Assembly: GCA_964583095.1 (NCBI GenBank)
Contig: CAZOVB010000001.1
Location: 228,303 to 292,302 of the forward strand
Length of the DNA stretch: 64,000 nucleotides
Direction of reading: 5' to 3'
Source of the DNA: CAZOVB01 sp964583095
Lineage (GTDB): Bacteria; Planctomycetota; Phycisphaerae; SM23-33
Part shown: positions 8,203-16,530 of the stretch, piece by piece
How the letters are laid out: each line of letters starts with the position of its first letter
How positions within the stretch are numbered: position 1 is the stretch's first letter
Position numbers and translations under genes: made by a program
Notes under the pieces: model-generated
Told to the model about the DNA's origin: nothing
Seen by the model: only the letters and a program-made list of their open reading frames with translations
Databases searched by the model: none

Positions 8203-8541
8203 CTACTTCTCTGCGTTGGTGACTTGCCCGAGGGACTCGCCGGACTTCTTGGCGATGCGTTCCTTCGTGCCGTCTTCGTTGATCCGGAAACCCACACGGG
8301 TGGGTTGATTCGTCTTGCGATCCACGGGTTGGACGTTGGAGATGTGAATCGGCATCTCCTTCTGGATCCGCCCGCCCTGGGGGTGCTGCCGGCTGGGCCT
8401 CAGGTGGCGGTACACACGGTTTACGCCCTGGACCAGCACTTTGTCCTGGTCGGGCATCACGGCCAATACTTCACCGGTCATTCCGCGACTTTCCCCGGCG
8501 ATGACCATCACCAGGTCGCCTTTCTTGACGTGTCGTGCCAT
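8203..8541 (-). CDS. rplX: 50S ribosomal protein L24
   Basis: 112 residues. L24 initiates 50S assembly near the exit tunnel. The KOW motif KKGDLVMVIAGESRGMTGEV fills residues 6-25, followed by VLVQGVNRVYRHLRPSRQHP and PIHISNVQPVD. Two bases separate it from rplN. The C-terminal tail (KERIAKKSGESLGQVTNAEK) is slightly longer than in E. coli but within family variation. Confidence 0.96.
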   Translation of the reverse strand: MARHVKKGDLVMVIAGESRGMTGEVLAVMPDQDKVLVQGVNRVYRHLRPSRQHPQGGRIQKEMPIHISNVQPVDRKTNQPTRVGFRINEDGTKERIAKKSGESLGQVTNAEK

Positions 8542-8543
8542 GG

Positions 8544-8930
8544 TTATACGACCTCCGAAGCCAGGGAGACGATCTTCATGAAATTCTTTTCCCGCAGCTC
8601 GCGGGCCACCGCACCGAAGATGCGGGTCCCTCGAGGGTTACCGTTGTCGTCGATAATCACGACCGCGTTGCTGTCGAAACGTACGTAGCTGCCGTCCTTG
8701 CGGCGGACGGGATAGCCCGCCCGGACGATCACACAGCGTACCACGTCGCCGGCCTTGACGTCGCTGCCGGGCAGCGACTTCTTGACCGAGCAGATGATCA
8801 CGTCGCCCAGGCTGGCCGTACGCCGGGTGTGGCCCTGCTTCCGTGTCGAACCGCCCAGGACCCGGATGCATCCCACCACCCGGGCGCCGGTGTTGTCCGC
8901 AACATTCAAGCGTGTTTCCTGCTGAATCAC
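8544..8930 (-). CDS. rplN: 50S ribosomal protein L14
   Basis: 128 residues. L14 lies at the subunit interface and contacts 16S rRNA. It begins MIQQETRLNVADNTGARVVG and contains KKSLPGSDVKAGDVVRCVIV, VRFDSNAVVIID and GTRIFGAVARELREKNFMKI, then SLASEVV, all hallmarks. It sits between rpsQ (28 bases upstream) and rplX (2 bases downstream). Confidence 0.97.
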   Translation of the reverse strand: MIQQETRLNVADNTGARVVGCIRVLGGSTRKQGHTRRTASLGDVIICSVKKSLPGSDVKAGDVVRCVIVRAGYPVRRKDGSYVRFDSNAVVIIDDNGNPRGTRIFGAVARELREKNFMKIVSLASEVV

Positions 8931-8958
8931 CGCTCTACCTCATCCAATGGCTGGAAGT

Positions 8959-9243
8959 TTATTCGCGTACCTGGGCAGGCCGGACGATTCGCGTCAGCCT
9001 CCAGGACTTGTTCTTGCTGATCCGCCGACAGGGGATGATCTCCACCTGGTCGCCCACGCGGGCCTCATTGCCCGGATCATGCACCGCATACTGGCTGCGG
9101 CGGCGGATGTACTTGCCGTAAATCGGGTGCTTGACCAGCGTCATGAGCTGGACCTTGATGGTCTTGTCGCCGCTGCGCCGGACTACCGTCCCGACTCTCG
9201 CACCGTGGACAGTCGTCTTTTCGTTCTGGGCCTGTTCTGTCAT
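8959..9243 (-). CDS. rpsQ: 30S ribosomal protein S17
   Basis: 94 residues. S17 is an early 16S rRNA binder with an OB fold. The core GARVGTVVRRSGDKTIKVQL followed by HPIYGKYIRRRSQYAVHDPG and DQVEIIPCRRISKNKSWRL matches the family signature. The N-terminal eight residues before the conserved core are variable, and a slightly later start cannot be excluded. It lies 21 bases after rpmC. Confidence 0.95.
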   Translation of the reverse strand: MTEQAQNEKTTVHGARVGTVVRRSGDKTIKVQLMTLVKHPIYGKYIRRRSQYAVHDPGNEARVGDQVEIIPCRRISKNKSWRLTRIVRPAQVRE

Positions 9244-9264
9244 CTCGTTCTCACGCGCCGTTCT

Positions 9265-9471
9265 TTACTTTGTTTCCTGGGTAGCGAGTTCTCGCTGGCG
9301 AATCACCGTCTTGAACCGGGCAATGTCGCGCCGGGCCTTGGTGACCAGGGAAGTATCTTCGAGCTTTTCCGTTACCGACTGGCTGCGAAGATCGAACACG
9401 TGCTGGTGGAGTCGATCCAGTTCCAGTTGAAGTTCTTCGTCGCTCAGTTGGCGAATTTCGTCAATCTTCAT
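9265..9471 (-). CDS. rpmC: 50S ribosomal protein L29
   Basis: 68 residues. L29 is a small helical hairpin at the exit tunnel near the SRP and trigger-factor docking site. MKIDEIRQLSDEELQLELDR, LHQHVFDLRSQSVTEKLED and the ARRDIARFKTVIRQRELATQ helix match the family. It is 19 bases after rplP and 21 before rpsQ, the standard L16-L29-S17 order. Confidence 0.95.
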   Translation of the reverse strand: MKIDEIRQLSDEELQLELDRLHQHVFDLRSQSVTEKLEDTSLVTKARRDIARFKTVIRQRELATQETK

Positions 9472-9490
9472 GATTTCCTCTGCGCCTTGA

Positions 9491-9907
9491 TCAACCGTGG
9501 TACCGGTGAACCATCCGGCATCGGACGGGCATCTTGTTGGCCACCCGCCGGAACGCGTCCTTGGCCGTGGCTTCCTCCACGCCGCCGATCTCGAACAGAA
9601 CGGTGCCCGGCTTGATGACCGCTACCCAGCGGTCCGTCTCGCCTTTGCCCTTGCCCATTCGAACTTCCAAAGGCTTGGAGCTGACCGGCTTGTCCGGGAA
9701 GATCCGAATGTACACGCGTCCCACGCGGTGCAGAAAGTGCGTCGCGGAGACGCGGCCTGCCTCGATCTGGCGACCCGAGATCCACCCGGGCTCCATCGCC
9801 TGCAGACCGTAGTCGCCAAAGGCAACGTAATTGCCCCGCGTGGCATTGCCGCGGATCTTGCCGCGCTGCTGCTTGCGGTGCTTGACTCTTTTGGGCATCA
9901 AAGGCAT
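9491..9907 (-). CDS. rplP: 50S ribosomal protein L16
   Basis: 138 residues. L16 organises the A-site region of the 50S subunit. It opens MPLMPKRVKHRKQQRGKIRG; the second Met (residue 4) is an alternative start, but the first gives the usual L16 N-terminus. Conserved stretches include GYGL-equivalent FGDYGLQAMEPGWISGRQIE, IFPDKPVSSKPLEVRMGKGK and PGTVLFEIGGV. It lies 21 bases after rpsC. Confidence 0.96.
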   Translation of the reverse strand: MPLMPKRVKHRKQQRGKIRGNATRGNYVAFGDYGLQAMEPGWISGRQIEAGRVSATHFLHRVGRVYIRIFPDKPVSSKPLEVRMGKGKGETDRWVAVIKPGTVLFEIGGVEEATAKDAFRRVANKMPVRCRMVHRYHG

Positions 9908-9928
9908 GGTCGATGGTCCTCAGTCTCT

Positions 9929-10882
9929 TCAGCTCTCGTCGTTGCCGGAGGAGGCTTGGGGGTTATCGTTGTTCTGGGGCTCACTGTCGCCGGCGGGAGC
10001 CTCGGGCTTGGGCGCCTGTTCGTCCTGTGCCTTGGGCTGGGGTTCTTCCTCTGCCTGGCTGGGTTCCTGCTGGGCCTTGCGGACCGCACCAAGTCGGCTG
10101 CCACCGGGTCGAACCGGCGGGGCCTGGGCAGTGGAATCCCGTCGGCCTCTGCGACCTCTGCCGCCTCCACCGCGTCCGCCTTCTCTTCGACGCCGGCCCC
10201 GCGTCATGGCCAGGTCGGCCGGGCCGGTCTCTTCTTCCTGCTGATGTCCGAAGAGGCCTCGGTACAGCCAGACCTTCACGCCGATCGTGCCGTAGGTCGT
10301 GTAGCAGGGCACGAAGCCGTAGTCCACGTCGGCCTCGAGGGTGTGCAGCGGAATCGAGCCCAGAAGCGTGGTTTCGCTTCGGCTCATCTCCGCACCGCCC
10401 AGGCGTCCGGCAATGGTGATCTTGACGCCCTTGGCACCGGCCTGCATGGCCGACTCGGCCCGCTGCTTCATCGTGCGTCGAAAGCTCGAACGCCGCTTGA
10501 GCTGCTCGCTGATGCCTTCGGCAATCAGTTTGGCATCCAGGTCGGGGTTCTTGACCTCGAGGATGTTGATGTTCACGCGCCGGTCGGTGAGATCTTCAAG
10601 GCTTTCCTTGAGCTTCTCGACCTCGGCACCCTTGGGGCCGATCACCAGTCCCGGACGGGCCGTGCGAAGGATGATCTTCACCTCTTCGCGGGTCCGCTCG
10701 ATCTCGATCTGGCTGATGGCAGCAAAAGGAGGCTGGCGGTTGAGCTTGTTGTCCACGAAGCGGCGAATCTTCTCGTCTTCCACGAGAAATTCGCCGAAGT
10801 TGCTCTTGGGGGCGAACCAGCGGCTTTTCCAGCCGATGGTGACACCTGTTCGAAATCCGGTTGGTGATACTTTTTGACCCAT
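9929..10882 (-). CDS. rpsC: 30S ribosomal protein S3 with long C-terminal tail
   Basis: 317 residues from the ATG at 10882 (MGQKVSPTGFRTG), which gives the standard N-terminus; the frame remains open 14 codons upstream but would overlap rplV. S3 forms part of the mRNA entry helicase with S4 and S5. The KH domain has GPKG at residues 82-85, and the C-terminal domain runs to about residue 220. Most S3 proteins end there. Here about 97 extra residues follow: an Arg/Gly-rich stretch (about 228-249) and then an acidic, Pro/Glu/Gln/Asn-rich low-complexity tail. Confidence 0.96.
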   Translation of the reverse strand: MGQKVSPTGFRTGVTIGWKSRWFAPKSNFGEFLVEDEKIRRFVDNKLNRQPPFAAISQIEIERTREEVKIILRTARPGLVIGPKGAEVEKLKESLEDLTDRRVNINILEVKNPDLDAKLIAEGISEQLKRRSSFRRTMKQRAESAMQAGAKGVKITIAGRLGGAEMSRSETTLLGSIPLHTLEADVDYGFVPCYTTYGTIGVKVWLYRGLFGHQQEEETGPADLAMTRGRRRREGGRGGGGRGRRGRRDSTAQAPPVRPGGSRLGAVRKAQQEPSQAEEEPQPKAQDEQAPKPEAPAGDSEPQNNDNPQASSGNDES

Positions 10883-10898
10883 AAGGCGTATCTCGCTG

Positions 10899-11228
10899 TT
10901 AGTCCTCGTCGACCTCGACGACAATGTGGCTGGTTCGTTTACGAATCAGGTGTGCCCGTCCACGGTCCTTGGGGCGGATCCGACGCATGGTCGGGCCCTC
11001 GTTGACATGACACTGGCTGACGAACAGTCGGTCCGGATTCGCGTCGGCTTCGTTGGCGTTGGATACCGCGCTGGTCAGGACCTTGCTGATCATGCCCGCC
11101 GCCCTGTTGGGCGTAAAGCGGAGGATGTCCAAGGCTTCGCTGACATCCGCGCCGCGGATCATGTCCAGGATCAACCGTGCCTTGCGGGGGCTGATTCGAG
11201 CGTATTTGTGTGTTGACTTCCAGGGCAT
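10899..11228 (-). CDS. rplV: 50S ribosomal protein L22
   Basis: 109 residues. L22 lines the nascent peptide tunnel and is a site of macrolide-resistance changes in other bacteria. The KYARISPRKARLILDMIRG opening and LTSAVSNANEADANPDRLFV with the C-terminal MRRIRPKDRGRAHLIRKRTS are typical. The gene is 32 bases after rpsS and 16 before rpsC. Confidence 0.97.
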   Translation of the reverse strand: MPWKSTHKYARISPRKARLILDMIRGADVSEALDILRFTPNRAAGMISKVLTSAVSNANEADANPDRLFVSQCHVNEGPTMRRIRPKDRGRAHLIRKRTSHIVVEVDED

Positions 11229-11260
11229 CTCTGGCTTCTCCGGGCTCCGAATGTCTTGGC

Positions 11261-11527
11261 TTACCTTCGACCACCCATGTGGCCTCGGAAGGTTCGGGTA
11301 ATGCTGAACTCTCCGAGCTTATGGCCTACCATGTCTTCTGTGATATACACCTTGTTGAAGGCCTTACCGTTGTGGACCAGGAAGGTGTATCCGATGAATT
11401 CGGGGACGATCGTACAGGCGCGGGCCCAGGTTTTAATGGGCTCACGGCTGCCGGACTGCTCGGCCCGCTCGACCTTTCGGAAGAGCTTTTCATCGACGAA
11501 GGGGCCTTTTTTCGCGCTGCGTGTCAT
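11261..11527 (-). CDS. rpsS: 30S ribosomal protein S19
   Basis: 88 residues. S19 pairs with S13 in the 30S head. MTRSAKKGPFVDEKLFRKVE, the TWARACTIVPEFIGYTFLVH core, and the C-terminal KLGEFSITRTFRGHMGGRR are family hallmarks. It lies 18 bases after rplB and 32 before rplV in the standard S10-operon order. Confidence 0.97.
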   Translation of the reverse strand: MTRSAKKGPFVDEKLFRKVERAEQSGSREPIKTWARACTIVPEFIGYTFLVHNGKAFNKVYITEDMVGHKLGEFSITRTFRGHMGGRR

Positions 11528-11545
11528 AGTCTCAGGCTGCCTTTT

Positions 11546-12397
11546 CTACAGAACCAGCTGGCCGGCGCGTTTGTTGCGGCGACGCCGGAGGATGTACTTG
11601 TTGGACTGCTTGCTGCGCTTGCGGGTCTTGCCGCCCTTGGACAGCTTGCCGGTCGGACTGACCGGATGGCGTCCGCCGCTGCGCCTGCCTTCGCCACCGC
11701 CCATCGGGTGGGCGACGGGGTTCATGGCCGAGCCGCGGACGTGGGGCCTGCGACCCATGTGGCGTTTGCGACCGGCCTTGCCGACGCGGACGCCCTGGTG
11801 CTCGACATTGCCGACCTGACCGATGGTCGCACGGCACTGAATCGAAACCATTCGCATCTCGCCCGAGGGCAGGATCAGCGTGGCCATCTTGCCTTCGCGA
11901 GCTGCCACCCGGGCCGAGCCTCCGGCCGTGCGGGCAAGTTGGCCGCCCTTGCCGGGGGTCATCTCCACGTTGTGGATTTCCATGCCCATCGGCACGCGAG
12001 CCAGGCTCAGCGTGTTGCCCAGGCGCGGCTCGGCATCTTCGCCGGAGCGGACGCTCTGGCCGACCTTGAGGCCCACCGGAGCCAGGATGTAGCGCTTCTC
12101 GCCGTCTTCGTACTCCAGCAGGGCGATGTGGCAGGACCGGTTGGGATCGTACTCGATGGCCTGGACCTGGGCGTCCATCCCGTCCTTGTCCCGCTTGAAG
12201 TCGATCATGCGGTATTTGCGTTTGTTGCCGCCTCCACGGTGCCGGCAGGTGATTTTGCCGGTGTGGTTGCGGCCGCCGTTTTTCTTGAGCGTCCGCAAGA
12301 GGGACTTTTCCGGCTGCGTCCGGGTCACCGCATCGTGCGTATTGACCGACGAATTCCGCCGTCCGTTTGTGGTTCTCTTGTGTACCTTGATTGCCAT
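11546..12397 (-). CDS. rplB: 50S ribosomal protein L2
   Basis: 283 residues. L2 is close to the peptidyl-transferase centre and needed for subunit association. It carries the family signature PVAHPMGGGEGRRSGGRHPV, including the His that is essential in E. coli L2, and the N-terminal CRHRGGGNKRKYRMIDFKRD stretch. It follows rplW by 24 bases. Length and motifs are normal. Confidence 0.97.
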   Translation of the reverse strand: MAIKVHKRTTNGRRNSSVNTHDAVTRTQPEKSLLRTLKKNGGRNHTGKITCRHRGGGNKRKYRMIDFKRDKDGMDAQVQAIEYDPNRSCHIALLEYEDGEKRYILAPVGLKVGQSVRSGEDAEPRLGNTLSLARVPMGMEIHNVEMTPGKGGQLARTAGGSARVAAREGKMATLILPSGEMRMVSIQCRATIGQVGNVEHQGVRVGKAGRKRHMGRRPHVRGSAMNPVAHPMGGGEGRRSGGRHPVSPTGKLSKGGKTRKRSKQSNKYILRRRRNKRAGQLVL

Positions 12398-12421
12398 GGG
12401 TCGGTTCCGCAGTCTGTCTAT

Positions 12422-12706
12422 TTAGAACAGGTCGATGTGGTAGTCCTCGTGGAGGACGACCACTGCCTTTTTCCAGTGAGGGGTTTTTCCCATCATTCGC
12501 CCGGTCCGGCGGGGTTTGCCCTTCCGGTTGGCGGTACGAACGTCCAGGACCTTGACGTTATAGATTTTCTCGACGGCCTGCTTGATCTGGGCCTTATTGG
12601 CCCCGGGCGCCACCTGAAAGGCGTAGGCATTGAGTGCCTGGCTCTGGTGGGTGCCCTTCTCGGTAACCAGCGGGCGGACAAGTACGTTGTAGATCTCGTT
12701 CTTCAC
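12422..12706 (-). CDS. rplW: 50S ribosomal protein L23
   Basis: 94 residues. L23 is at the tunnel exit and docks trigger factor, SRP and the translocon. VLVRPLVTEKGT near the N-terminus, the AFQVAPGANKAQIKQAVEKI helix, and VRTANRKGKPRRTGRMMGKT loop match the family. Its start overlaps the rplD stop by four bases (ATGA-type coupling). Confidence 0.96.
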   Translation of the reverse strand: MKNEIYNVLVRPLVTEKGTHQSQALNAYAFQVAPGANKAQIKQAVEKIYNVKVLDVRTANRKGKPRRTGRMMGKTPHWKKAVVVLHEDYHIDLF

Positions 12707-13332
12707 GCTGTGACCTCCTGGGCCAGGAGTTGCTCCATGGCCTGGCGGGTGACAATCAGTTTCTGCCGGGTCGCGACATCGAAGGCGTTGAGCTCCTGGG
12801 CGGTCCGGACGGTCAGATCCTGGAGGTTTCGGCTGGACAGATAGACGTTATGATCCCGCTGGGCCAGGGCGAGCAGGCAACTTCTGTCGATGCCCAGGTT
12901 GCTGAGCATTTCGACAAGGGCCTTGGTGCGGGGGGCGTCCATCTGCAGCTCATCCAGAACCAGGAGGCTCTGGCCCATGATCTTGGCCAGCAGGGCCGAG
13001 TGAAGGGCAGCCTTTCGCATCCGCTTGGGCATGCGTTTGCGGAAGTCGCGGTTGGTCTTGCCAAAGGCCACGCCGCCGCCACGCATGACGTTGGTCCGAA
13101 TCTGCCCGCGACGGGCATTGCCGGTGCCCTTCTGGCGGTAGAGCTTTCGGGTCGATCCCTCGACAAGCCCCCGGCTTCGGGTCACAACCGTTCCCTGCCT
13201 TTTGTTGGCGTGGTAGGTAACGATGGCCTGCTTGAGCAGCGAGACATTGACCTGGTCGCCCAACAAGGCCGGGTCGACCTGGAGGGTGTCGATCTTTTCA
13301 CCTGACGTATTGTAAACCGGAACTTCCAGCAT
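12703..13332 (-). CDS. rplD: 50S ribosomal protein L4
   Basis: 209 residues. L4 reaches into the exit tunnel; in E. coli it also represses the S10 operon through the mRNA leader. The tunnel loop contains SRGLVEGSTRKLYRQKGTGN, ARRGQIRTNVMRGGGVAFGK and RDFRKRMPKRMRKAALHSAL. It lies 18 bases after rplC. Whether L4 regulates this operon is unknown, but a small hairpin precedes rpsJ (14362..14380). Confidence 0.96.
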   Translation of the reverse strand: MLEVPVYNTSGEKIDTLQVDPALLGDQVNVSLLKQAIVTYHANKRQGTVVTRSRGLVEGSTRKLYRQKGTGNARRGQIRTNVMRGGGVAFGKTNRDFRKRMPKRMRKAALHSALLAKIMGQSLLVLDELQMDAPRTKALVEMLSNLGIDRSCLLALAQRDHNVYLSSRNLQDLTVRTAQELNAFDVATRQKLIVTRQAMEQLLAQEVTA

Positions 13333-13350
13333 GGTCGTGGTCCTGGGTGC

Positions 13351-14007
13351 TTACGAGGCGGCCTTGGCCGTCTTGCTCTTCTTGATCACGAGATACCCGC
13401 CCTTGGCACCGGGCAGGGGGCCCTTGATCAGGAGCAGGTTGTTTTCCTTGTCGATACGGACGACGCGGCAGTTGCGGGTGGTGACGGTTTCGTCACCCAT
13501 GTGTCCGGCCATTCGCTTGCCCTTTTTGGGCTTGCCGCCGGTACCGAGGTTGGTCGCGTGTCCGTTGATACTTCCCGGGCTTCGGTGCTTGCGTTCGACA
13601 CCGTGGGTGGCCAACTGCCCGCTGAAGTTGTGTCGTTTCATTCCGCCGGCGAAGCCTTTGCCCTTGCTGGTGCCGGTGACGTCGACGAAGCGAACATCTT
13701 CGAAGACATCCACGGTCCAGACGGCGCCGGGTTCGACGTCGGGGGCTGCTTCCTGGCGGATTTCGCGGACGAACTTGCACGGCCCGCTGCCGGCCTTCTT
13801 TGCGTGTCCGATGGCCGGCTGCGTCGCGCGATGCGCCTTGGCCGGGTCAAAGCCCAGCTGCACGGCGTTGTAGGTATCGCTCTGGTCGCTCTTGACCTGG
13901 AGGACGTTGCACGGCCCGGCCTGGACGACCGTCACGACGTGAACCTCGCCGGTTTCGTCGTAGACCTGTGTCATGCCGATTTTCTTGCCCAACAAACCCA
14001 CTCGCAT
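13351..14007 (-). CDS. rplC: 50S ribosomal protein L3
   Basis: 218 residues. L3 is an early-assembly protein whose loop approaches the peptidyl-transferase centre. It starts MRVGLLGKKIGMTQVYDETG and contains FVDVTGTSKGKGFAGGMKRH, GSINGHATNLGTGGKPKKGK and AGHMGDETVTTRNCRVVRID, all diagnostic. It lies 8 bases after rpsJ. Confidence 0.97.
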   Translation of the reverse strand: MRVGLLGKKIGMTQVYDETGEVHVVTVVQAGPCNVLQVKSDQSDTYNAVQLGFDPAKAHRATQPAIGHAKKAGSGPCKFVREIRQEAAPDVEPGAVWTVDVFEDVRFVDVTGTSKGKGFAGGMKRHNFSGQLATHGVERKHRSPGSINGHATNLGTGGKPKKGKRMAGHMGDETVTTRNCRVVRIDKENNLLLIKGPLPGAKGGYLVIKKSKTAKAAS

Positions 14008-14015
14008 CGTCGCAC

Positions 14016-14324
14016 CTATGCCTTAATCTTGATAAAGACGCCGGCCGGAACCACCAGGCGGTTCAACGCCTCGACGGTTCGAACGGTCGGCTCGTAAATA
14101 TCGATAATCCGCTTGTGCGTCCGCATCTCGAACTGCTCACGCGACTTCTTGTCGATATTGGGTCCGCGAAGGACCGTGTATCGCTCGACGCGCGTCGGAA
14201 GAGGGATCGGGCCTCGAACTCTCGCGCCCGTTCGCTCGGCATGGTCTACAATCTCCTTCGCCGAGGAATCCAACGCTCGATGGTCGTATGCTTCCATTCG
14301 AATGCGTATTCTGTCTTGCACCAT
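14016..14324 (-). CDS. rpsJ: 30S ribosomal protein S10
   Basis: 102 residues from the ATG at 14324 (MVQDRIRIRMEAYDHRALDS), preceded by GGAGAG about nine bases upstream. The frame is open 20 codons further, but this would run into the promoter described at 14388..14415. S10 is a 30S head protein and, with NusB, an antitermination factor. GPIPLPTRVERYTVLRGPNI and the C-terminal VVPAGVFIKIKA are typical. It heads the S10 group. Confidence 0.96.
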   Translation of the reverse strand: MVQDRIRIRMEAYDHRALDSSAKEIVDHAERTGARVRGPIPLPTRVERYTVLRGPNIDKKSREQFEMRTHKRIIDIYEPTVRTVEALNRLVVPAGVFIKIKA

Positions 14325-14361
14325 CGCGGTCGCTCTCCGCTCACTAGGTAGAGGGTCAAAT

Positions 14362-14380
14362 CTCTGCTGGAAATGCAGAG
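14362..14380 (-). promoter_or_regulatory. Leader hairpin ahead of rpsJ
   Basis: A perfect six-base-pair stem (CTCTGC / GCAGAG) with a seven-base loop lies in the short leader between the proposed promoter and rpsJ. Its position resembles the leader through which L4 controls the S10 operon in enterobacteria, but that leader is much longer, so any regulatory role is speculative. Confidence 0.35.
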
Positions 14381-14387
14381 TCAACCC

Positions 14388-14415
14388 AGCATACTGATAA
14401 AGCTTTCGTTGTCAA
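14388..14415 (-). promoter_or_regulatory. Sigma-70-type promoter for the S10-spc-alpha block
   Basis: A perfect -35 TTGACA (14415 to 14410), a 16-base spacer and a -10 TATGCT (14393 to 14388) lie just downstream of the fusA terminator and upstream of rpsJ. A second TTGACA lies 11 bases further upstream (14426 to 14421), at the edge of the terminator T tract. This arrangement would restart transcription for rpsJ through rpoA. Confidence 0.65.
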
Positions 14416-14423
14416 TCGACTGT

Positions 14424-14452
14424 CAAAAAAAAACCGAATTTTCACGCGGTTT
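14424..14452 (-). terminator. Rho-independent terminator after fusA
   Basis: AAACCG and CGGTTT form a six-base-pair stem around a ten-base A/T-rich loop, followed in the direction of transcription by a run of T residues. The stem begins at the last base of the fusA stop codon. It would end or attenuate the rpsL-rpsG-fusA transcript before the rpsJ promoter. Confidence 0.6.
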
Positions 14453-16530
14453 CAATACGCAAAACGCAATATCCGATCCGCAACCTGCGCCGGGGCAGGG
14501 GCGTACGAATGAGGTTGCATCGTACTGGTGCCGCGACCTTGCGTGAGGCTGCGAAGTTTTGTCGTGTAGCCGAACATCTCGGCCAGGGGCGCCTCGGCCA
14601 CCAGGACCCGATAAGGTCCGCGCTGCTGGAGATTCCGGATCTCCGCACGCCGGGCGTTGAGGTCCCCGGTTACCGCGCCGAGATATTCCTCCGGCGTCGA
14701 TACCTGCAGGAGCATGATCGGCTCGAGGAAGATCGGCTTGGCCTGTTGTACCGCTTCGTGAAACGCCAGGCCGGCCGCCTGTTCAAACGCTGCCTCCGAA
14801 CTGTCGTCCGGGTGCATCTTGCCATCCAGCAGCGTCACCTTGACGTTGAGCATCGGATAGCCGGCCAGTGGGCCGCTGGTCACCGAATCCTGGACCCCCT
14901 CCTGCACGGCCCGGACGTATTCCTTTTCCAGCGTACCCGTGGGGGTGGCATCTTCGAAGGTCACATCCACCGGCTCTTGGCTGTCCCCGGCCGGCTCGAG
15001 CTTCAGTTTGACCACGGCAAAGAGGCCTCGACCTCCCAGTTGCCTCTCCACCCTTCCCTCTGCCTGGGCGGTGGATTCGATTGCTTCCTTATAGGACACC
15101 CGCGGCTTGCCGACGCGGACGTCCAGGCCCTGCTCGCGGGTAAGTTTGTTGCGGATAATCTCCAGGTGCAGCTCGCCCATGCCGCTGATGGTCGTCTCGC
15201 CGGTTTCCTCTTCTTGTTTGTAGCGGAAACTGGGATCTTCGCGTTTGAGCACTTCCAGGCTGGTGGCCAGGCGGTCCTTGTCGGCGCTGGTTCGCGGCTC
15301 GATCGACATGGTGATGACCGGCTCGGGGAAGCTGAGCTTCTCCAGCAGCACCGGGGCCCTGGTATCGCAGAGGGTGTCGCCGGTAAGGCTGTTCTTCAGG
15401 CCCACGACGGCGACGATATCCCCCGCGACGGCTTCTTCGCGGGCGATGCGCTGCTTGGCGTGCATTTCCCAGATTCGCGTGAGATTTTCTTTGCGCTCCT
15501 GGGTGGCGTTGAGCACCCGGGTTCCGGGCTTGAGGCTGCCGCTGTAGATCCGCAGGAAGTTCAGGTCTCCGTGCTGGTCGGAGGTGATCTTGAAGACCAG
15601 CCCGGCGAAGTCCGCTTCCGGATCGGGATGCAGCAGGATCTCTTTGTCCGGGTCGTCGGGAGCGTGGGCCTTGATCGGCGGCATCTCGGGAGGACTGGGC
15701 AGGTAGGCCAGTACGGCATCGAGCAGCGGGCGGACGCCCATGTGCTTCAGGGCCGATCCGCAGAGAACCGGCTGGAGTTTGTTGTCGCAGGTCCCCTTGC
15801 GAATGGCTTTCCGGACGGAATCCAGATCCAACTCGCCGCCTTCGAGGTACTTCTCCATGAGCTTGTCGTCGAATTCGCAGGCTTTTTCGATCAGCAGCGT
15901 GCGGTTGATTTCGACTTCATCGGCGTACGTATCGGGGACGTCTTCGATGCGCAGAGAGGTTGCGATCTTCTCCGGATCGTAGAAGTAGGCCTTGCGGGTG
16001 AGCAGGTCGATCTGGCCGACGAATTCATCGGCAGCGCCCATCGGCAATTGCAGCGGAATGGGGTTGCCGTGGAGTCGCTGGGTAATCTCGCGGATGACCG
16101 CTTCGAAATCCGCACCGAGTCGGTCCATCTTATTGACGAAGCAGAGCCTGGGTACGTGGTAGCGGTCGGCCTGGCGCCAGACCGTTTCGGACTGGGCTTC
16201 GACCCCCCCCACTCCGCAGAAGACTGCCACGGCCCCGTCGAGAACCCGCAGGCTGCGTTCGACTTCCACGGTGAAATCCACGTGGCCTGGGGTATCGATC
16301 AGGTTGATCCGGTGGTCTTTCCAGAGCAGGGTGGTAGCGGCGGAGGTGATGGTGATTCCGCGCTCCTGCTCTTCGGTGAGGTAATCCATCACGGCCGTGC
16401 CATCGTGGACCTCGCCGATCTTGTGCGTTCGGCCGGCGAAGTAGAGGATCCGTTCGGTGACGGTCGTCTTTCCGGCATCGATATGGGCGGCGATGCCGAT
16501 GTTTCGCAGGTTGTGAAGGTCTTTGGCCAT
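14452..16530 (-). CDS. fusA: Elongation factor G
   Basis: 692 residues from the ATG at 16530 (MAKDLHNLRNIGIAAHIDAG); the frame is open 35 codons upstream, but those residues do not resemble EF-G. It drives ribosomal translocation and, with RRF, recycling. The GTPase domain has AHIDAGKTT, an intact switch I (EEQERGITITSAATT), DTPGHVDFT and NKMD. The later domains include GMGELHLEI and end with a normal C-terminus (LRFAY). In contrast to EF-Tu in this window, the switch loop is canonical. A 389-base non-coding stretch separates it from rpsG. Confidence 0.97.
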   Translation of the reverse strand: MAKDLHNLRNIGIAAHIDAGKTTVTERILYFAGRTHKIGEVHDGTAVMDYLTEEQERGITITSAATTLLWKDHRINLIDTPGHVDFTVEVERSLRVLDGAVAVFCGVGGVEAQSETVWRQADRYHVPRLCFVNKMDRLGADFEAVIREITQRLHGNPIPLQLPMGAADEFVGQIDLLTRKAYFYDPEKIATSLRIEDVPDTYADEVEINRTLLIEKACEFDDKLMEKYLEGGELDLDSVRKAIRKGTCDNKLQPVLCGSALKHMGVRPLLDAVLAYLPSPPEMPPIKAHAPDDPDKEILLHPDPEADFAGLVFKITSDQHGDLNFLRIYSGSLKPGTRVLNATQERKENLTRIWEMHAKQRIAREEAVAGDIVAVVGLKNSLTGDTLCDTRAPVLLEKLSFPEPVITMSIEPRTSADKDRLATSLEVLKREDPSFRYKQEEETGETTISGMGELHLEIIRNKLTREQGLDVRVGKPRVSYKEAIESTAQAEGRVERQLGGRGLFAVVKLKLEPAGDSQEPVDVTFEDATPTGTLEKEYVRAVQEGVQDSVTSGPLAGYPMLNVKVTLLDGKMHPDDSSEAAFEQAAGLAFHEAVQQAKPIFLEPIMLLQVSTPEEYLGAVTGDLNARRAEIRNLQQRGPYRVLVAEAPLAEMFGYTTKLRSLTQGRGTSTMQPHSYAPAPAQVADRILRFAY

